DNA of 42,659 nucleotides from Actinomycetota bacterium (lineage in GTDB: Bacteria > Actinomycetota > Actinomycetes > Streptosporangiales > Streptosporangiaceae): the NCBI GenBank assembly GCA_021324595.1, contig JAJPIV010000129.1, positions 1-42,659 on the forward strand. The letters run 5' to 3'. A program made the translations under genes and the position numbers. The notes under the pieces were generated by a model. The model saw only the letters and a list, made by a program, of their open reading frames with translations, made no database searches and was not told the DNA's origin. Below, piece by piece: positions 1-8,021 of the stretch (position 1 is the stretch's first letter; each line of letters starts with the position of its first letter).

Positions 1-98
1 ACGTGCTCTCTGATCCGCTTGTCGAGGATGTCGACGAACGACCCGGTGAACTCCCGGTAGTCCTCGATCAGCTGGTCACGAACCCGGAAGACATCCAT
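1..98 (-). CDS. N-terminus of a protein cut by the left edge, possibly a DEAD/DEAH-box helicase
   Basis: The minus strand is open from an ATG at 98 to the edge, giving 32 codons that begin MDVFRVRDQLIEDYREF. The phrase is hydrophilic, helical and has ordinary actinobacterial codon use. An AGGG sits about six bases before the ATG, with a second AGG closer in. The MDVF-x-x-R-D-x-x-x-x-D-Y-x-x-F start and the following SFV-x-I-x-D-x-RI pattern remind me of N-termini of large DEAD/DEAH-box helicases with a DUF1998-type C-terminus, which often sit in defence-type loci. That is memory of a pattern, not a search result. No helicase motif lies within the window, so the family stays tentative; that this is a real gene start is more certain than what it encodes. 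Confidence 0.45.
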   Translation of the reverse strand, partial: MDVFRVRDQLIEDYREFTGSFVDILDKRIREH

Positions 99-672
99 CT
101 CCTGCCCTGCCCCGCCGCCTCAGCGACGTCCTGCGGCCATTCAGCCTCCCGCCGGCAAGCTTCCCAGGTGCCGCATACATCGTCACGTGCATCCGGGAAC
201 GACAGCCCAGGGCCATGGCGCGGACTTCGCGGGAGATTGTCGTCCCCCAGCACCTGGCACCGGCTTTCCGCCAGTGGCCGGGGACCGGTCCGGGCCCGGT
301 GCAGGCGTGGCTGCGCAGTGATGATGACCGCTGTGGCCGGCCAGGTCAAGCGTGCGGGCGTTCGCCAGCGGCACGGGAGTGCTGTCCGGGAGGATCTTCC
401 GCTGGGACCTGGCCTGGTGCTGCCGCGCGCCTCGTTCTTCCCGGTCACCTGCTTACGGGGCGGACACGGCGGGGGCGGTTCCGCTGGTGGCACCGGCCCG
501 CCCAGCCCCCGGGGCAGCTCCCCGGCGCGATCATCGCCGCGGTCTCCCTCGCCACCGGCACGGGCGCGGTGGCGCTCACCCCGTGGCGGCCCGCCGCGTG
601 CCGTGCGGCCATGGCCCGGGTGGTGGCCGCGCGCCGTCGCACGCCGTCCCCTGGCGTTCCCGTTGACCTCGC
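99..672. other. 574-base stretch without a supportable gene
   Basis: This lies between the start of the left-edge gene and the stop of the prenyl synthase gene. Several overlapping open frames exist on both strands, but none has a recognisable motif, a clear Shine-Dalgarno or a plausible product. The best candidate is a plus-strand frame from 215 to 676. Its last third (about 510-676) has high third-position GC and a short hydrophobic run, while its first two thirds do not. That pattern would fit a decayed gene or chance openness at this GC content. The stretch must hold the promoter of the left-edge gene, but I see no convincing -10/-35 pair. Confidence 0.5.
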
Positions 673-1833
673 CTAATCGGCGCGGGACGTGGCGGCGACC
701 GCGAGGTCGGCGAGCGCCGACTTGGACTCCTCGGTGATCGGCGCCGACTCCAGCGCCGCCAGCGCCTCCTTGACGTTCCGGTCGATCATCATCTCGCACT
801 CGGCGAGCGCCCCGGTGCCGGTGATCACGGAGCGCACCCGCCGCGCCCCGGACTCGGTGAGATGCGGGTCGCCCACCGAGCGATCGAGGACGGCCGCCTG
901 CCGCCGGCCGGCTCGCTCCCTGGCCAGGGCGAGCAGGACCGTCCGCTTTCCCTCGCGCAGGTCGTCGGTGACCGGCTTGCCGGTCCTGGCCGGGTCGCCG
1001 AACACGCCGAGGATGTCGTCGCGGAGCTGGAACGCGATGCCCAGCGGGATGCCGAAGCTGGTGAACGCCGACCGTACGGCCGCCTCGTGCCCGGCCTCGC
1101 CGTGCCCTGCCTCGCCGTGCCCTGCTTCGCCATGCCCTGCCTCGCCGTGCCCTGCCTCGCCGTGCCCGGCCAGGGCGAGGGCGGCGCCGAGGTGCAGCGG
1201 GCGCTCGACCGTGTACTTGGCCGACTTGTAGGTCACCACCCTCAGCGCGTCGGCGACCCGCGCCGAGCCGGACGCCTGGCCGACCAGGTCGAGGTACTGC
1301 CCGGCGAAGACCTCCGTCCGCATCGCGTCGAGGACGGCCAGGCCGCGCCACACCGCCGCAGGCGGCAGGCCGCTGGTGCGCAGCATCTCGTCGGTCCAGG
1401 CCAGCAGCAGGTCGCCGACGAGGATCGCCGACCCCATGCCGAATCGCTCCGCCGAGCCGCGCCAGCCCGCGGCGCCGTGCCGGGCCTCGAATCGCCGGTG
1501 GACCGACGGCTGGCCCCGGCGCGTGTCGCTGGCGTCCATCACGTCGTCGTGCACGAGCGCGCTGGCGTGCAGCAGCTCGAGGGAGGCGGCGGCCGCGAAG
1601 ATCGCCGGGACGTCCGCCCCGCCGCAGGCGCGCCAGCCCCAGTAGCAGAACGCGGCCCGCAGCCGCTTGCCGCCCGCGAGCAAGTCCGCGATCGCATCGG
1701 CGCACGCAGTGAGCTCAGGGCTGAGGGCGGCGAGGTCGCGGCGCTGGCGCCGGATGAAGCCTCCGAGCGCGGCCTCGACCTCCCCGCGGACTCTCGCCAG
1801 GTCCGCCGGGCTCTGCCCGGGACTGCTCGCCAT
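673..1833 (-). CDS. Polyprenyl (probably geranylgeranyl-type) diphosphate synthase
   Basis: A 386-aa trans-prenyltransferase that condenses isopentenyl diphosphate onto allylic diphosphates. The first aspartate-rich motif DDVMD is at residues 96-100, preceded by GGKRLR (54-59) for diphosphate binding. The second is DDILGVFGD at 272-280, in the QLRDD-x-LGVFGD context typical of actinobacterial GGPP/polyprenyl synthases. K and T/Y residues of the KSAKYT segment (203-208) are also in place. Chain length cannot be predicted from what is visible. An insert of nearly six GHGEA repeats (about 223-249) lies between two core helices, where most relatives have a short loop. The gene is divergent from metF with about 140 bases between starts. 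Confidence 0.88.
   Translation of the reverse strand: MASSPGQSPADLARVRGEVEAALGGFIRRQRRDLAALSPELTACADAIADLLAGGKRLRAAFCYWGWRACGGADVPAIFAAAASLELLHASALVHDDVMDASDTRRGQPSVHRRFEARHGAAGWRGSAERFGMGSAILVGDLLLAWTDEMLRTSGLPPAAVWRGLAVLDAMRTEVFAGQYLDLVGQASGSARVADALRVVTYKSAKYTVERPLHLGAALALAGHGEAGHGEAGHGEAGHGEAGHGEAGHEAAVRSAFTSFGIPLGIAFQLRDDILGVFGDPARTGKPVTDDLREGKRTVLLALARERAGRRQAAVLDRSVGDPHLTESGARRVRSVITGTGALAECEMMIDRNVKEALAALESAPITEESKSALADLAVAATSRAD
1087..1169 (-). repeat. 15-bp in-frame minisatellite (GHGEA repeats) in the prenyl synthase gene
   Basis: About 5.5 head-to-tail copies of a 15-bp unit, encoding GHGEA on the minus strand, with single-base differences in one or two units. The frame is kept, so length changes would alter a loop by five residues at a time without breaking the enzyme. 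Confidence 0.9.
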
Positions 1834-1971
1834 GCTCGTGACCCTAGCCGCCGCCGGACCTTGCCGGGCGAGGCGCGCTGGCGCCCGAGCCGGCCGTCAT
1901 GCCGGGTCCTGTCGCGCGAGGCGCACGCCGTTGCCGGCCCGCCGCCCTCACCGCCCCGATAACCTGGGGCG

Positions 1972-2931
1972 ATGCCACCTCGCACGGTCCGCCAGGCGCC
2001 CCTGATCAGGGAGCTGCTCGCAACCGGCGGGCGCTCGTTCTCCTTCGAGTTCATGGCGCCCAAGAGCGATGCCGACGAGCAGCAGCTCTGGTCGGCGGTC
2101 AGGCGCCTCGAGCCGCTGGGTCCCACGTTCGTCTCGGTCACCTACGGCGCCGGCGGCACCACGAGGGACCGGACCGTCCGGGTCACCGGCAGGATCGCCG
2201 AGGAGACGACCCTCACGCCGGTCGGCCACCTGACCGTGGTCAACCACTCGGTCGCCGAGCTCCGCCACGTGATCGGCTCCTACGCGGCCGTCGGCGTGCG
2301 CAACGTCCTCGCGCTCCGCGGCGACCCGCCGGGCGACCCGGCGGGGGAGTGGGTGCCCCATCCGCGGGGCCTGCGCCACGCGATCGACCTGGTCCGGCTG
2401 GTGCGGGAGTCGGGTGACTTCTGCGTGGGTGTCGCGGCGTTCCCCGAAGGGCACGTGCGGGCCGTGAGCCGGGAGGCCGACCTGGGGTTCTTCGTCGACA
2501 AGTGCCGGGCCGGCGCGGACTTCGCCATCACGCAGATGTTCTTCTACCCCGACGACTACCTGCGGTTCCGGGATGAGGTCGCGGCCCGCGGCTGCGGCAT
2601 CCCGATCATCGCGGGCATCATGCCGATCACCAGCGTCCGCATGATCGGCCGCGCGGTGCTGCTGTCCGGTGCGAAATTCCCGCCCGGCCTGGCGGACCAG
2701 CTGGCCAGGCACGAGTCCGACCGGGCGGCCGTGCGCCGGATCGGCGTGGAGCACGCCGCCGCGATGTGCCGCAGGCTGCTCGACGAGGGCGTGCCGGGCC
2801 TGCACTTCTACACGCTCAACGGATCCCGGGCGACGGGGGAGATCTATCAGATGCTGGGGCTCGCCGACCGGGGCCGGCTGTCCGCCGCGATCGGATCGCG
2901 CAGCGGCAGCAGCGCTCCCATGATCGCGTAG
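1972..2931 (+). CDS. metF: Methylenetetrahydrofolate reductase
   Basis: A 319-aa flavoprotein of the MetF family that reduces 5,10-methylene-THF to 5-methyl-THF for methionine synthesis. The family hallmarks are visible in order: FSFEFMAPK near residue 25 with the catalytic glutamate, VTYGAGG near 56, ALRGDPP near 113, and the ITQMFFYPD strand near 188. The length is normal for a bacterial MetF. The start is the first in-frame ATG after the divergent intergenic region; there is no strong Shine-Dalgarno, so the transcript may be close to leaderless. The 3' end runs 85 bases into the convergent GNAT gene. metF beside a prenyl synthase and a SAV_6107-type gene is an arrangement I recall from actinomycetes. 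Confidence 0.95.
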   Translation: MPPRTVRQAPLIRELLATGGRSFSFEFMAPKSDADEQQLWSAVRRLEPLGPTFVSVTYGAGGTTRDRTVRVTGRIAEETTLTPVGHLTVVNHSVAELRHVIGSYAAVGVRNVLALRGDPPGDPAGEWVPHPRGLRHAIDLVRLVRESGDFCVGVAAFPEGHVRAVSREADLGFFVDKCRAGADFAITQMFFYPDDYLRFRDEVAARGCGIPIIAGIMPITSVRMIGRAVLLSGAKFPPGLADQLARHESDRAAVRRIGVEHAAAMCRRLLDEGVPGLHFYTLNGSRATGEIYQMLGLADRGRLSAAIGSRSGSSAPMIA

Positions 2932-3452
2932 GGAGGGCTGCCGCCCGGGAAGCTGTAGCCGGTCATCAGGTCGGAGAAGCCCAGGCGGCGGTAGAGCCGG
3001 CGGGCGGTCGTCTCCCGGTCGGGCGTCGACAGCATCACGGTGCGCTCCGGCCGCCCGGCGGTCATGGCGAGCATGAGCCGCGTGCCGATGCCCATCCGCT
3101 GGCGGGGCGTGAGCACGTGGATCTCGGCGAGTTCCATGCAGTCGGCGAGCCAGTGCGCGGCGGCGGTCAGCCCGAGGGACCAGGACAGGGCCGACCACAC
3201 GGCGTCGTGCCACCACTGGCCGCCTGCGCCGTGGAACCCGTAGGCGAAGCCGACCACCGGCCCCTCCCGGTCCAGCCGGGCGGTGACCGCGCGGAACGCC
3301 GGGTACCCGGCATGCCGGCGCATCACCTCTCGCCGGCCCGGCAGCCCGTCCGGGTCGGCGCCCATCGCGTCGGCGTAGATCGCGAGCAGCGGGTCGAGCT
3401 CGCCGATGAACTCGGCCGGGCTGAGCTCGGTCAGCACAGGCAGGGACGGCAC
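2847..3452 (-). CDS. GNAT-family N-acetyltransferase
   Basis: An about 201-aa acetyl-CoA-dependent acyltransferase of unknown substrate. The acetyl-CoA loop R-x-x-G-x-G/A appears as [11 protein letters not shown] after strand 4 ([13 protein letters not shown]), followed by the [10 protein letters not shown] motif typical of GNAT C-termini. The W-rich middle ([13 protein letters not shown]) is unusual but occurs in actinobacterial relatives. I chose the GTG at 3452 because the in-frame extension up to 3539 is a low-complexity Gly/Pro/Arg run built from two copies of a 15-bp repeat and does not look like protein. The 3' end overlaps the metF 3' end by 85 bases on the opposite strand. Confidence 0.75.
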   Translation of the reverse strand: MPSLPVLTELSPAEFIGELDPLLAIYADAMGADPDGLPGRREVMRRHAGYPAFRAVTARLDREGPVVGFAYGFHGAGGQWWHDAVWSALSWSLGLTAAAHWLADCMELAEIHVLTPRQRMGIGTRLMLAMTAGRPERTVMLSTPDRETTARRLYRRLGFSDLMTGYSFPGGSPPYAIMGALLPLRDPIAADSRPRSASPSI

Positions 3453-3609
3453 CCCGCCCAGCCTACGCGATCTGGAGCCGGGCGGGCCGGAGCCGGGCGG
3501 GCCGGAGGCGGCGGTGCGGGGAGGCGGCACGAGGCGCACGCGGGCGGCAGAGAGTGTCAGACCCCGCCGCTAGCTTCGAACGCAGCAGGGAAGCAGGTGG
3601 ACAGCTGAA

Positions 3610-3623
3610 CGAATCTATGTTCG
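3610..3623 (+). promoter_or_regulatory. Possible LexA (SOS) box
   Basis: The 14-mer cgaatctatgttcg matches the actinobacterial/Bacillus LexA consensus CGAACRNRYGTTYG at 11 of the 13 defined positions; the right half GTTCGA is perfect and the left half deviates at two bases. It lies about 120 bases upstream of the HEPN gene, in a locally AT-richer patch. A lone imperfect site can occur by chance. Confidence 0.3.
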
Positions 3624-3741
3624 AATTGATCCGTGGGAGCGCCCTTCGGCCCAGCCCCCTCGGGCCGCTCGGCGCCGGCCGGGCGCGGTGTGGGGAAGCG
3701 CCTCGCCCGGCCAGCCCACGGCGGATCAGGAGGACGTCGCC

Positions 3742-4191
3742 ATGAGCACGATCACGCGGGATCGTCCCGGCAGCGCGCGGTGCCGGGTGGCCCCGTCGGC
3801 CCTGGCGCTGCTTGAGTCGGCGCGCCAGGGCCTGGCCTCGGCCGACGGCGAGGGGCAGGCGGCGGCCAGGTACGTGTGCGCGCACCTGGCGGCCCTGCGG
3901 GCCGCCGCCGCGATCGTGGCGGCCCGGGCCGAGCCGGCGTCCTCCCGGCGGCGGCGCCCGCAGAGCGTGTGGGAGCTTCTCTCCCGGGTCGAGCCGACGC
4001 TGAGCGAGTGGGCGGCGTTCTTCGCCGCGAGCGCGAGCAAGCGCGCGGCCGCCGAGGCGGGGCTCCCGCGGGCGGTCACCAGCCGCGAGGCGGACGAGCT
4101 GCTGCGCGACGCGGCGACGTTCGTCACGCTCGTGGAGGGCGTCCTGGGCGTGCCCGCCCAGCAGGCGCTGCCGCTTCCGACGGCGATCTAG
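3742..4191 (+). CDS. SAV_6107-family HEPN domain protein
   Basis: A 149-aa, mostly alpha-helical protein that I recognise as the SAV_6107-type HEPN family, a conserved actinobacterial group with no established function. HEPN domains are often RNases or RNA binders. The sequence R43-Y-V-C-A-H48 fits the HEPN nuclease signature (R, hydrophobic, three residues, H), though it lies earlier in the chain than in many HEPN nucleases. An Arg-rich linker (about 68-72) separates two helical halves. The ATG at 3742 has an excellent AGGAGG at 3728-3733, eight bases upstream, so the longer frame is rejected. No partner nucleotidyltransferase (MNT) lies beside it, so it is not an obvious HEPN/MNT toxin-antitoxin pair. 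Confidence 0.75.
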   Translation: MSTITRDRPGSARCRVAPSALALLESARQGLASADGEGQAAARYVCAHLAALRAAAAIVAARAEPASSRRRRPQSVWELLSRVEPTLSEWAAFFAASASKRAAAEAGLPRAVTSREADELLRDAATFVTLVEGVLGVPAQQALPLPTAI

Positions 4192-4255
4192 CCGCCGCCG
4201 CCAGCGAAGATGTGGAAGCGACCGTCGCCGCCCGCCGCGGCCTCCCGCAGACGGG

Positions 4256-4753
4256 TCAGGACGCCGGGTCCATCGCGCCCCGGGCGCTGGAGTCCAGCAC
4301 TCCCCAGCTGATCAGCTCCTCGGTCAGGTCGGCGGGGGACTTGTCGTAGATGACCGCGAGGGAGCGGAGGTCCTCCTGGCGGATGGACAGCACGCGCCCG
4401 TTGTAGTCGCCGCGCTGGCTCTGGATCGTCGCCACGTAGCGCGCCAGGGGCCCGGCCTTCTCCCGGGGGAGCTGGGCCATCCGCTCCAGGTCGATGACAA
4501 GCTTGGGAGCGGGCGCGAGCACGCCGGGACTTGAGTCCCCGGGCAGCAGCTCGGAGACCGGGACGCCGTAGAACTCCGCGAGCTCGGCGAGCTTCTGCAC
4601 GGTCACCGACCGGTCGCCGCGCTCGTAGGAGCCGACAACGACGGCCTTCCACCGGCCGCGAGACTTCTCCTCGACTCCGTGCAGGGACAGGCCCTGCTGG
4701 GTTCGAATCGCACGCAACCGGGCGCCAAGGGTCTTTGCGTAGTCAGATGGCAT
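4256..4753 (-). CDS. bldD: Developmental regulator BldD (c-di-GMP-dependent repressor)
   Basis: A 165-aa regulator almost collinear with Streptomyces BldD. The N-terminal helix-turn-helix reads LRAIRTQQGLSLHGVEEKS and continues through GRWKAVVVGSYERGDR. The C-terminal domain keeps the full c-di-GMP signature, R114-G-D116, eight residues, then R125-Q-E-D128, so ligand-driven dimerisation should work as in Streptomyces, where tetrameric c-di-GMP lets BldD repress sporulation genes during vegetative growth. A BldD-type box lies about 45 bases upstream of the start, suggesting autoregulation. It is divergent from the pyrR operon. The nusB-efp neighbours found in S. coelicolor are absent here. Confidence 0.96.
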   Translation of the reverse strand: MPSDYAKTLGARLRAIRTQQGLSLHGVEEKSRGRWKAVVVGSYERGDRSVTVQKLAELAEFYGVPVSELLPGDSSPGVLAPAPKLVIDLERMAQLPREKAGPLARYVATIQSQRGDYNGRVLSIRQEDLRSLAVIYDKSPADLTEELISWGVLDSSARGAMDPAS

Positions 4754-4797
4754 GTTCTCGGGTCCCCTGGGCTGAATTCGTAGGAGCTTGGTGATGG

Positions 4798-4810
4798 TTA
4801 CGGACAGTGA
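4798..4810. promoter_or_regulatory. BldD-type operator upstream of bldD
   Basis: TTAC-GGACA-GTGA fits the inverted-repeat core TNAC-N5-GTNA reported for Streptomyces BldD targets, with A at the centre of the spacer. It lies 45-57 bases upstream of the bldD start codon, a position compatible with repression of its own promoter, as known for Streptomyces bldD. It is about 220 bases from pyrR on the other side. Binding is inferred. Confidence 0.55.
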
Positions 4811-4994
4811 CGGTAGGCCGCGAGCGCGACAAGGTCAAGCCGAACGGCAAAAAGTAACGCAACTCGTGCAGGACGGATTCCCGCTGCCCGCTTCGCTCCG
4901 GCCGGGGCGGCAACCACGGCGCGGGCGCGCCGCGGCCTGGTGGCGGGGCGGCTCGCGGGTGCTGGTAGGTTGAGCGTGACAGACGTCCTTTAAC

Positions 4995-5022
4995 GCTCGT
5001 CCGGTGAGGCGGGCAAGGAGGT
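4995..5022 (+). promoter_or_regulatory. PyrR-binding RNA hairpin next to the pyrR Shine-Dalgarno
   Basis: Bases 4995-5001 pair with 5008-5014 (seven pairs, two of them G-U) around a six-base CGGTGA loop. The sequence GTCCGGTGAGGC (4999-5010) matches the PyrR anti-antiterminator loop consensus ARUCCNGNGAGGYU at most positions. The hairpin ends directly against the Shine-Dalgarno AAGGAGGT (5015-5022). In mycobacteria PyrR is thought to act on translation at such a site: UMP-loaded PyrR would stabilise the hairpin and block ribosome entry to pyrR and the genes coupled to it. No terminator follows, which favours the translational mode. Confidence 0.75.
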
Positions 5023-5028
5023 CCACTG

Positions 5029-5724
5029 ATGGCTGCGATGGTGGGCGCCGCCCGGCCGGGGGCGGGCGACGGCAAGGCGGTCCTGGGCGCCGACGAGATC
5101 CGGCGGGCACTCACCCGGATCGGGCACGAGATCTTGGAGCGTACCGACGGCGGCGGCGACGTGGTGCTGCTGGGCATCCCGACGCGCGGGGTTCCGCTGG
5201 CCCGGCGGCTCGCCGGGCGGCTCGCCCAGGCGGAGGCCGCGGACGTCCCGTTCGGCTCCCTCGACGTCACGCTCTACCGGGACGACCTGAGGCTCCGCCC
5301 GGCCAGGGCGCTCGGCCACACCGAGGTGCCGCCGGGCGGCATCGACGGAAAGATCGTCATCCTCGTCGACGACGTACTCTACTCCGGCCGGACGGTCCGC
5401 GCGGCGCTGGACGCGCTCAGCGACATCGGGCGGCCCCGGGCCGTCCAGCTCGCGGTCCTCGTGGACCGTGGTCACCGGGAGCTGCCGATCAGGCCGGACT
5501 ACGTTGGCAAGAACCTGCCCACTTCCAAGCGCGAGCAGGTCCGCGTCCTGCTGGCCGAGACCGACGGCGTGGACGCGGTCCGCCTGCTGGCAGGACCCGG
5601 CTCGCCGGGGGCAGGGGGCGGCCCGCCCCGGGCAGGCGGCGGCCCGCCGGGACAGGGGGCGCAGGCCCGGCCAGCTGAGTCCCGGCAGCCCGGTGCCGGC
5701 GGGCCGGCTGGCGGTGACCGGTGA
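5029..5724 (+). CDS. pyrR: Pyrimidine operon RNA-binding regulator PyrR / uracil phosphoribosyltransferase
   Basis: A 231-aa PyrR, heading the de novo UMP operon. The PRPP-binding loop [13 protein letters not shown] is at about residues 110-122, and the [11 protein letters not shown] segment (47-57) is characteristic. Family members bind operon leader RNA in a UMP-dependent way and have weak uracil phosphoribosyltransferase activity. The RNA target is probably the hairpin just upstream. The last 40 residues are a Gly/Pro-rich extension absent from compact PyrR proteins of about 180-190 aa. The ATG at 5029 has a near-perfect AAGGAGGT. The stop overlaps the pyrB start as GTGA. Confidence 0.95.
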   Translation: MAAMVGAARPGAGDGKAVLGADEIRRALTRIGHEILERTDGGGDVVLLGIPTRGVPLARRLAGRLAQAEAADVPFGSLDVTLYRDDLRLRPARALGHTEVPPGGIDGKIVILVDDVLYSGRTVRAALDALSDIGRPRAVQLAVLVDRGHRELPIRPDYVGKNLPTSKREQVRVLLAETDGVDAVRLLAGPGSPGAGGGPPRAGGGPPGQGAQARPAESRQPGAGGPAGGDR

Positions 5725-6665
5725 ACCGGCACCTGATCTCCGCGGCCGACCTGAGCCGCCAGGACGCGCTGGACATCCTGGACACGGCCGAGGAGCTCGC
5801 CGGGCTCGCCGGACGGCAGATCCCCAAGCTGCCCACCCTGCGCGGCCGGACCGTGGTCAACCTGTTCTACGAGGACTCCACCCGGACCAGGACCTCGTTC
5901 GAGGTCGCGGCCAAGCGGCTGTCGGCCGACGTGATCAACTTCTCGGCCAAGGGGTCCAGCGTCGCGAAGGGCGAGAGCCTGAAGGACACCGCGCTGACGC
6001 TCCAGGCGATGGGCGCCGACGCGGTGGTGATCCGGCACGGCGCCTCGGGCGCGCCGCATCGCCTGGCCCGATGGGTGGCCGGCAGCGTGATCAACGCCGG
6101 GGACGGCACCCACGAGCATCCCACCCAGGCGCTGCTCGACGCGTTCACGATCCGGCGCAGGCTGGGCCGCGTGGACGGGCTGCGCGTGGCGATCGTCGGC
6201 GACGTGCTGCACAGCCGGGTCGCCAGGTCCAACGTGTGGCTGCTGCACACGCTCGGGGCAAAGGTGACGCTGGTCGCCCCGCCGACGCTGCTGCCCGTGG
6301 CGGTCGGTAGCTGGCCGTGCGCGACCAGCTACGACCTCCCCGCGGTCCTGCCGGTCAGCGACGTGGTGATGATGCTGCGGGTGCAGCGCGAGCGGATGGC
6401 CGACGCCTACTTCCCGAGCGTCCGGGAGTACAGCCGCCGGTACGGGCTGGACGCCGACCGGCTGGCGCTGCTGCCCGGGCACGCGATCGTGATGCACCCC
6501 GGCCCGATGAACCGGGGCGTGGAGATCGCCGCCGACGTCGCCGACTCGCCGCGGTCCACGGTGGTGGAGCAGGTGGCGAACGGCGTCGCGGTCCGGATGG
6601 CGGTCCTGTACCTGCTGCTCGGCGGCGGCACTGCCGGCGCGGCGACCGGGGATGACCGGGGATGA
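5721..6665 (+). CDS. pyrB: Aspartate carbamoyltransferase catalytic chain
   Basis: A 314-aa enzyme that joins carbamoyl phosphate to aspartate in the second step of UMP synthesis. The carbamoyl-phosphate motif [13 protein letters not shown] is at about 49-61, HPTQALLD near 134, and [12 protein letters not shown] near 257. The GTG start overlaps the pyrR stop. No pyrI regulatory chain is nearby, so control is expected through PyrR. The stop lies in a run of GATGACCGG repeats shared with the start of pyrC. Confidence 0.96.
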   Translation: MNRHLISAADLSRQDALDILDTAEELAGLAGRQIPKLPTLRGRTVVNLFYEDSTRTRTSFEVAAKRLSADVINFSAKGSSVAKGESLKDTALTLQAMGADAVVIRHGASGAPHRLARWVAGSVINAGDGTHEHPTQALLDAFTIRRRLGRVDGLRVAIVGDVLHSRVARSNVWLLHTLGAKVTLVAPPTLLPVAVGSWPCATSYDLPAVLPVSDVVMMLRVQRERMADAYFPSVREYSRRYGLDADRLALLPGHAIVMHPGPMNRGVEIAADVADSPRSTVVEQVANGVAVRMAVLYLLLGGGTAGAATGDDRG

Positions 6666-6716
6666 CCGGGGATGACGGGCGCGATGACCGGGGGTGACCA
6701 GCGGGATGACCGGGGG
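6651..6716 (+). repeat. GATGACCGG direct repeats at the pyrB/pyrC junction
   Basis: Copies of a 10-12 base GATGACCGGG unit begin at 6651, 6661, 6671 (variant), 6683 and 6705, with a GGTGACC relative near 6693. The run contains the pyrB stop and several ATG triplets that could be mistaken for the pyrC start. Confidence 0.8.
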
Positions 6717-6728
6717 AGGAGCGGCGCG

Positions 6729-8021
6729 GTGCTGATCAGGGGCGCACGGGTCCTAGGCCGCGCCGCGGCGGACATCGTCATCGGCGACGGCGTGATCACC
6801 GAGCTGGCCGAGCCGGGCCGGGGAACGGCCGCCGGCCGCCAGGTCATCGACGCCACCGGCCTGATCGCGCTCCCCGGCCTGGTGGACCTGCACGCCCACC
6901 TGCGCGAGCCGGGCCGTGAGGACGCCGAGACCATCGCCAGCGGCACCTCGGCGGCCGCGCTCGGCGGGTTCACGGCGGTGCACGCGATGGCCAACACCGA
7001 GCCGGTCGCCGACACCGCCGGCGTGGTCGAGCAGGTGTGGCGGCTGGGCCGCGAGGCCGGCCACTGCGACGTCCAGCCGGTCGGCGCGGTGACCGCCGGG
7101 CTTGGCGGGACCCGCCTGGCCGAGCTCGGCGCCATGGCGGACTCGGCGGCGCGGGTCCGCGTGTTCTCCGACGACGGGCGGTGCGTGGCCGACCCGGCGC
7201 TGATGCGCCGGGCGCTCGAGTACGTCAAGGCGTTCGGCGGGGTGATCGCCCAGCACGCCCAGGAGCCGGGCCTGACCAGGGAGGCCCAGGTCAACGAGGG
7301 GGTGATCTCCGCGCGGCTCGGCCTGGCCGGATGGCCGGCCGTGGCCGAGGAGGCGATCGTCGCGCGGGACTGCCTGCTCGCCGCGCACGTCGGGTCGGCG
7401 CTGCACGTCTGCCATGTCTCCACGGCCGGCTCGGTGGAGATCATCCGGTGGGCGAAGTCGAAGGGCTGGCGGGTCACCGCCGAGGTGACCCCGCACCACC
7501 TGCTGCTCACCGAGGACCTCGCCGCCGGCTACGACCCGGTCTACAAGGTGAACCCGCCGCTGCGCACCGCCACCGACGTGGCCGCGCTGCGGGCGGGGCT
7601 GGCCGACGGGACCATCGACTGCGTCGCCACCGACCACGCCCCGCATCCGGCCGAGGCCAAGGAGACCGAGTGGGCGGCGGCGGCGTTCGGCATGACCGGG
7701 CTGGAGACCGCGCTGCGGGTGGTTCACGAGGCGATGGTCAGCAGCGGGCTGCTCGACTGGGCCGGCGTCGCCGACCGGATGTCGGCCCGGCCCGCGGCGA
7801 TCGGCCGGATCGGCGGCCGGCACGGCTGCCCGGTCGCGGCCGGGTCCCCGGCCAACCTGGTGCTCTACGACCCCGCCCCGCTGCGGCTGGTCGACCCGGC
7901 CGCGCACGCCTCGCGCAGCCGGAACACCCCGTTCGCCGGGATGAAGCTCCCCGGCCAGGTGATCGCCACGTTCCTGCGGGGCCGCCCGACGGTGCTCGAC
8001 GGGAAGCTGGCCGGGCGGTGA
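6729..8021 (+). CDS. pyrC: Dihydroorotase
   Basis: A 430-aa zinc amidohydrolase closing carbamoyl-aspartate to dihydroorotate, the third step of UMP synthesis. The metal-binding HAH is in [13 protein letters not shown] near residues 60-72, KVNPPLRT (about 273-280) follows, and the DHAPH motif is near 302. I chose the GTG at 6729 because GGAGGAG (6715-6721) lies seven bases before it and the protein then begins [10 protein letters not shown], as in relatives; the upstream ATGs at 6672 and 6684 fall in the repeat run. The stop overlaps the carA start as GTGA. The membrane-protein gene I recall between pyrC and carA in Streptomyces is missing. Confidence 0.95.
   Translation: MLIRGARVLGRAAADIVIGDGVITELAEPGRGTAAGRQVIDATGLIALPGLVDLHAHLREPGREDAETIASGTSAAALGGFTAVHAMANTEPVADTAGVVEQVWRLGREAGHCDVQPVGAVTAGLGGTRLAELGAMADSAARVRVFSDDGRCVADPALMRRALEYVKAFGGVIAQHAQEPGLTREAQVNEGVISARLGLAGWPAVAEEAIVARDCLLAAHVGSALHVCHVSTAGSVEIIRWAKSKGWRVTAEVTPHHLLLTEDLAAGYDPVYKVNPPLRTATDVAALRAGLADGTIDCVATDHAPHPAEAKETEWAAAAFGMTGLETALRVVHEAMVSSGLLDWAGVADRMSARPAAIGRIGGRHGCPVAAGSPANLVLYDPAPLRLVDPAAHASRSRNTPFAGMKLPGQVIATFLRGRPTVLDGKLAGR

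Noticed and set aside
215-676. Open frame of 153 codons on the plus strand near the left edge
   Set aside because: Only the last third has coding-like third positions; no motif, no Shine-Dalgarno, and its end overlaps the prenyl synthase stop. Described as part of the gene-poor stretch instead.
68-1705. 545-codon minus-strand frame overlapping the prenyl synthase
   Set aside because: It is the Arg/Gly-rich shadow of the real gene, which has both aspartate motifs in the other frame.
862-1962. 366-codon plus-strand frame antisense to the prenyl synthase
   Set aside because: Antisense shadow with repeat-derived LAVPC units and no domain.
3453-3539. 29-codon N-terminal extension of the GNAT gene
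   Set aside because: Low-complexity Gly/Pro/Arg from a duplicated 15-bp unit; the GTG at 3452 starts the homologous-looking sequence.
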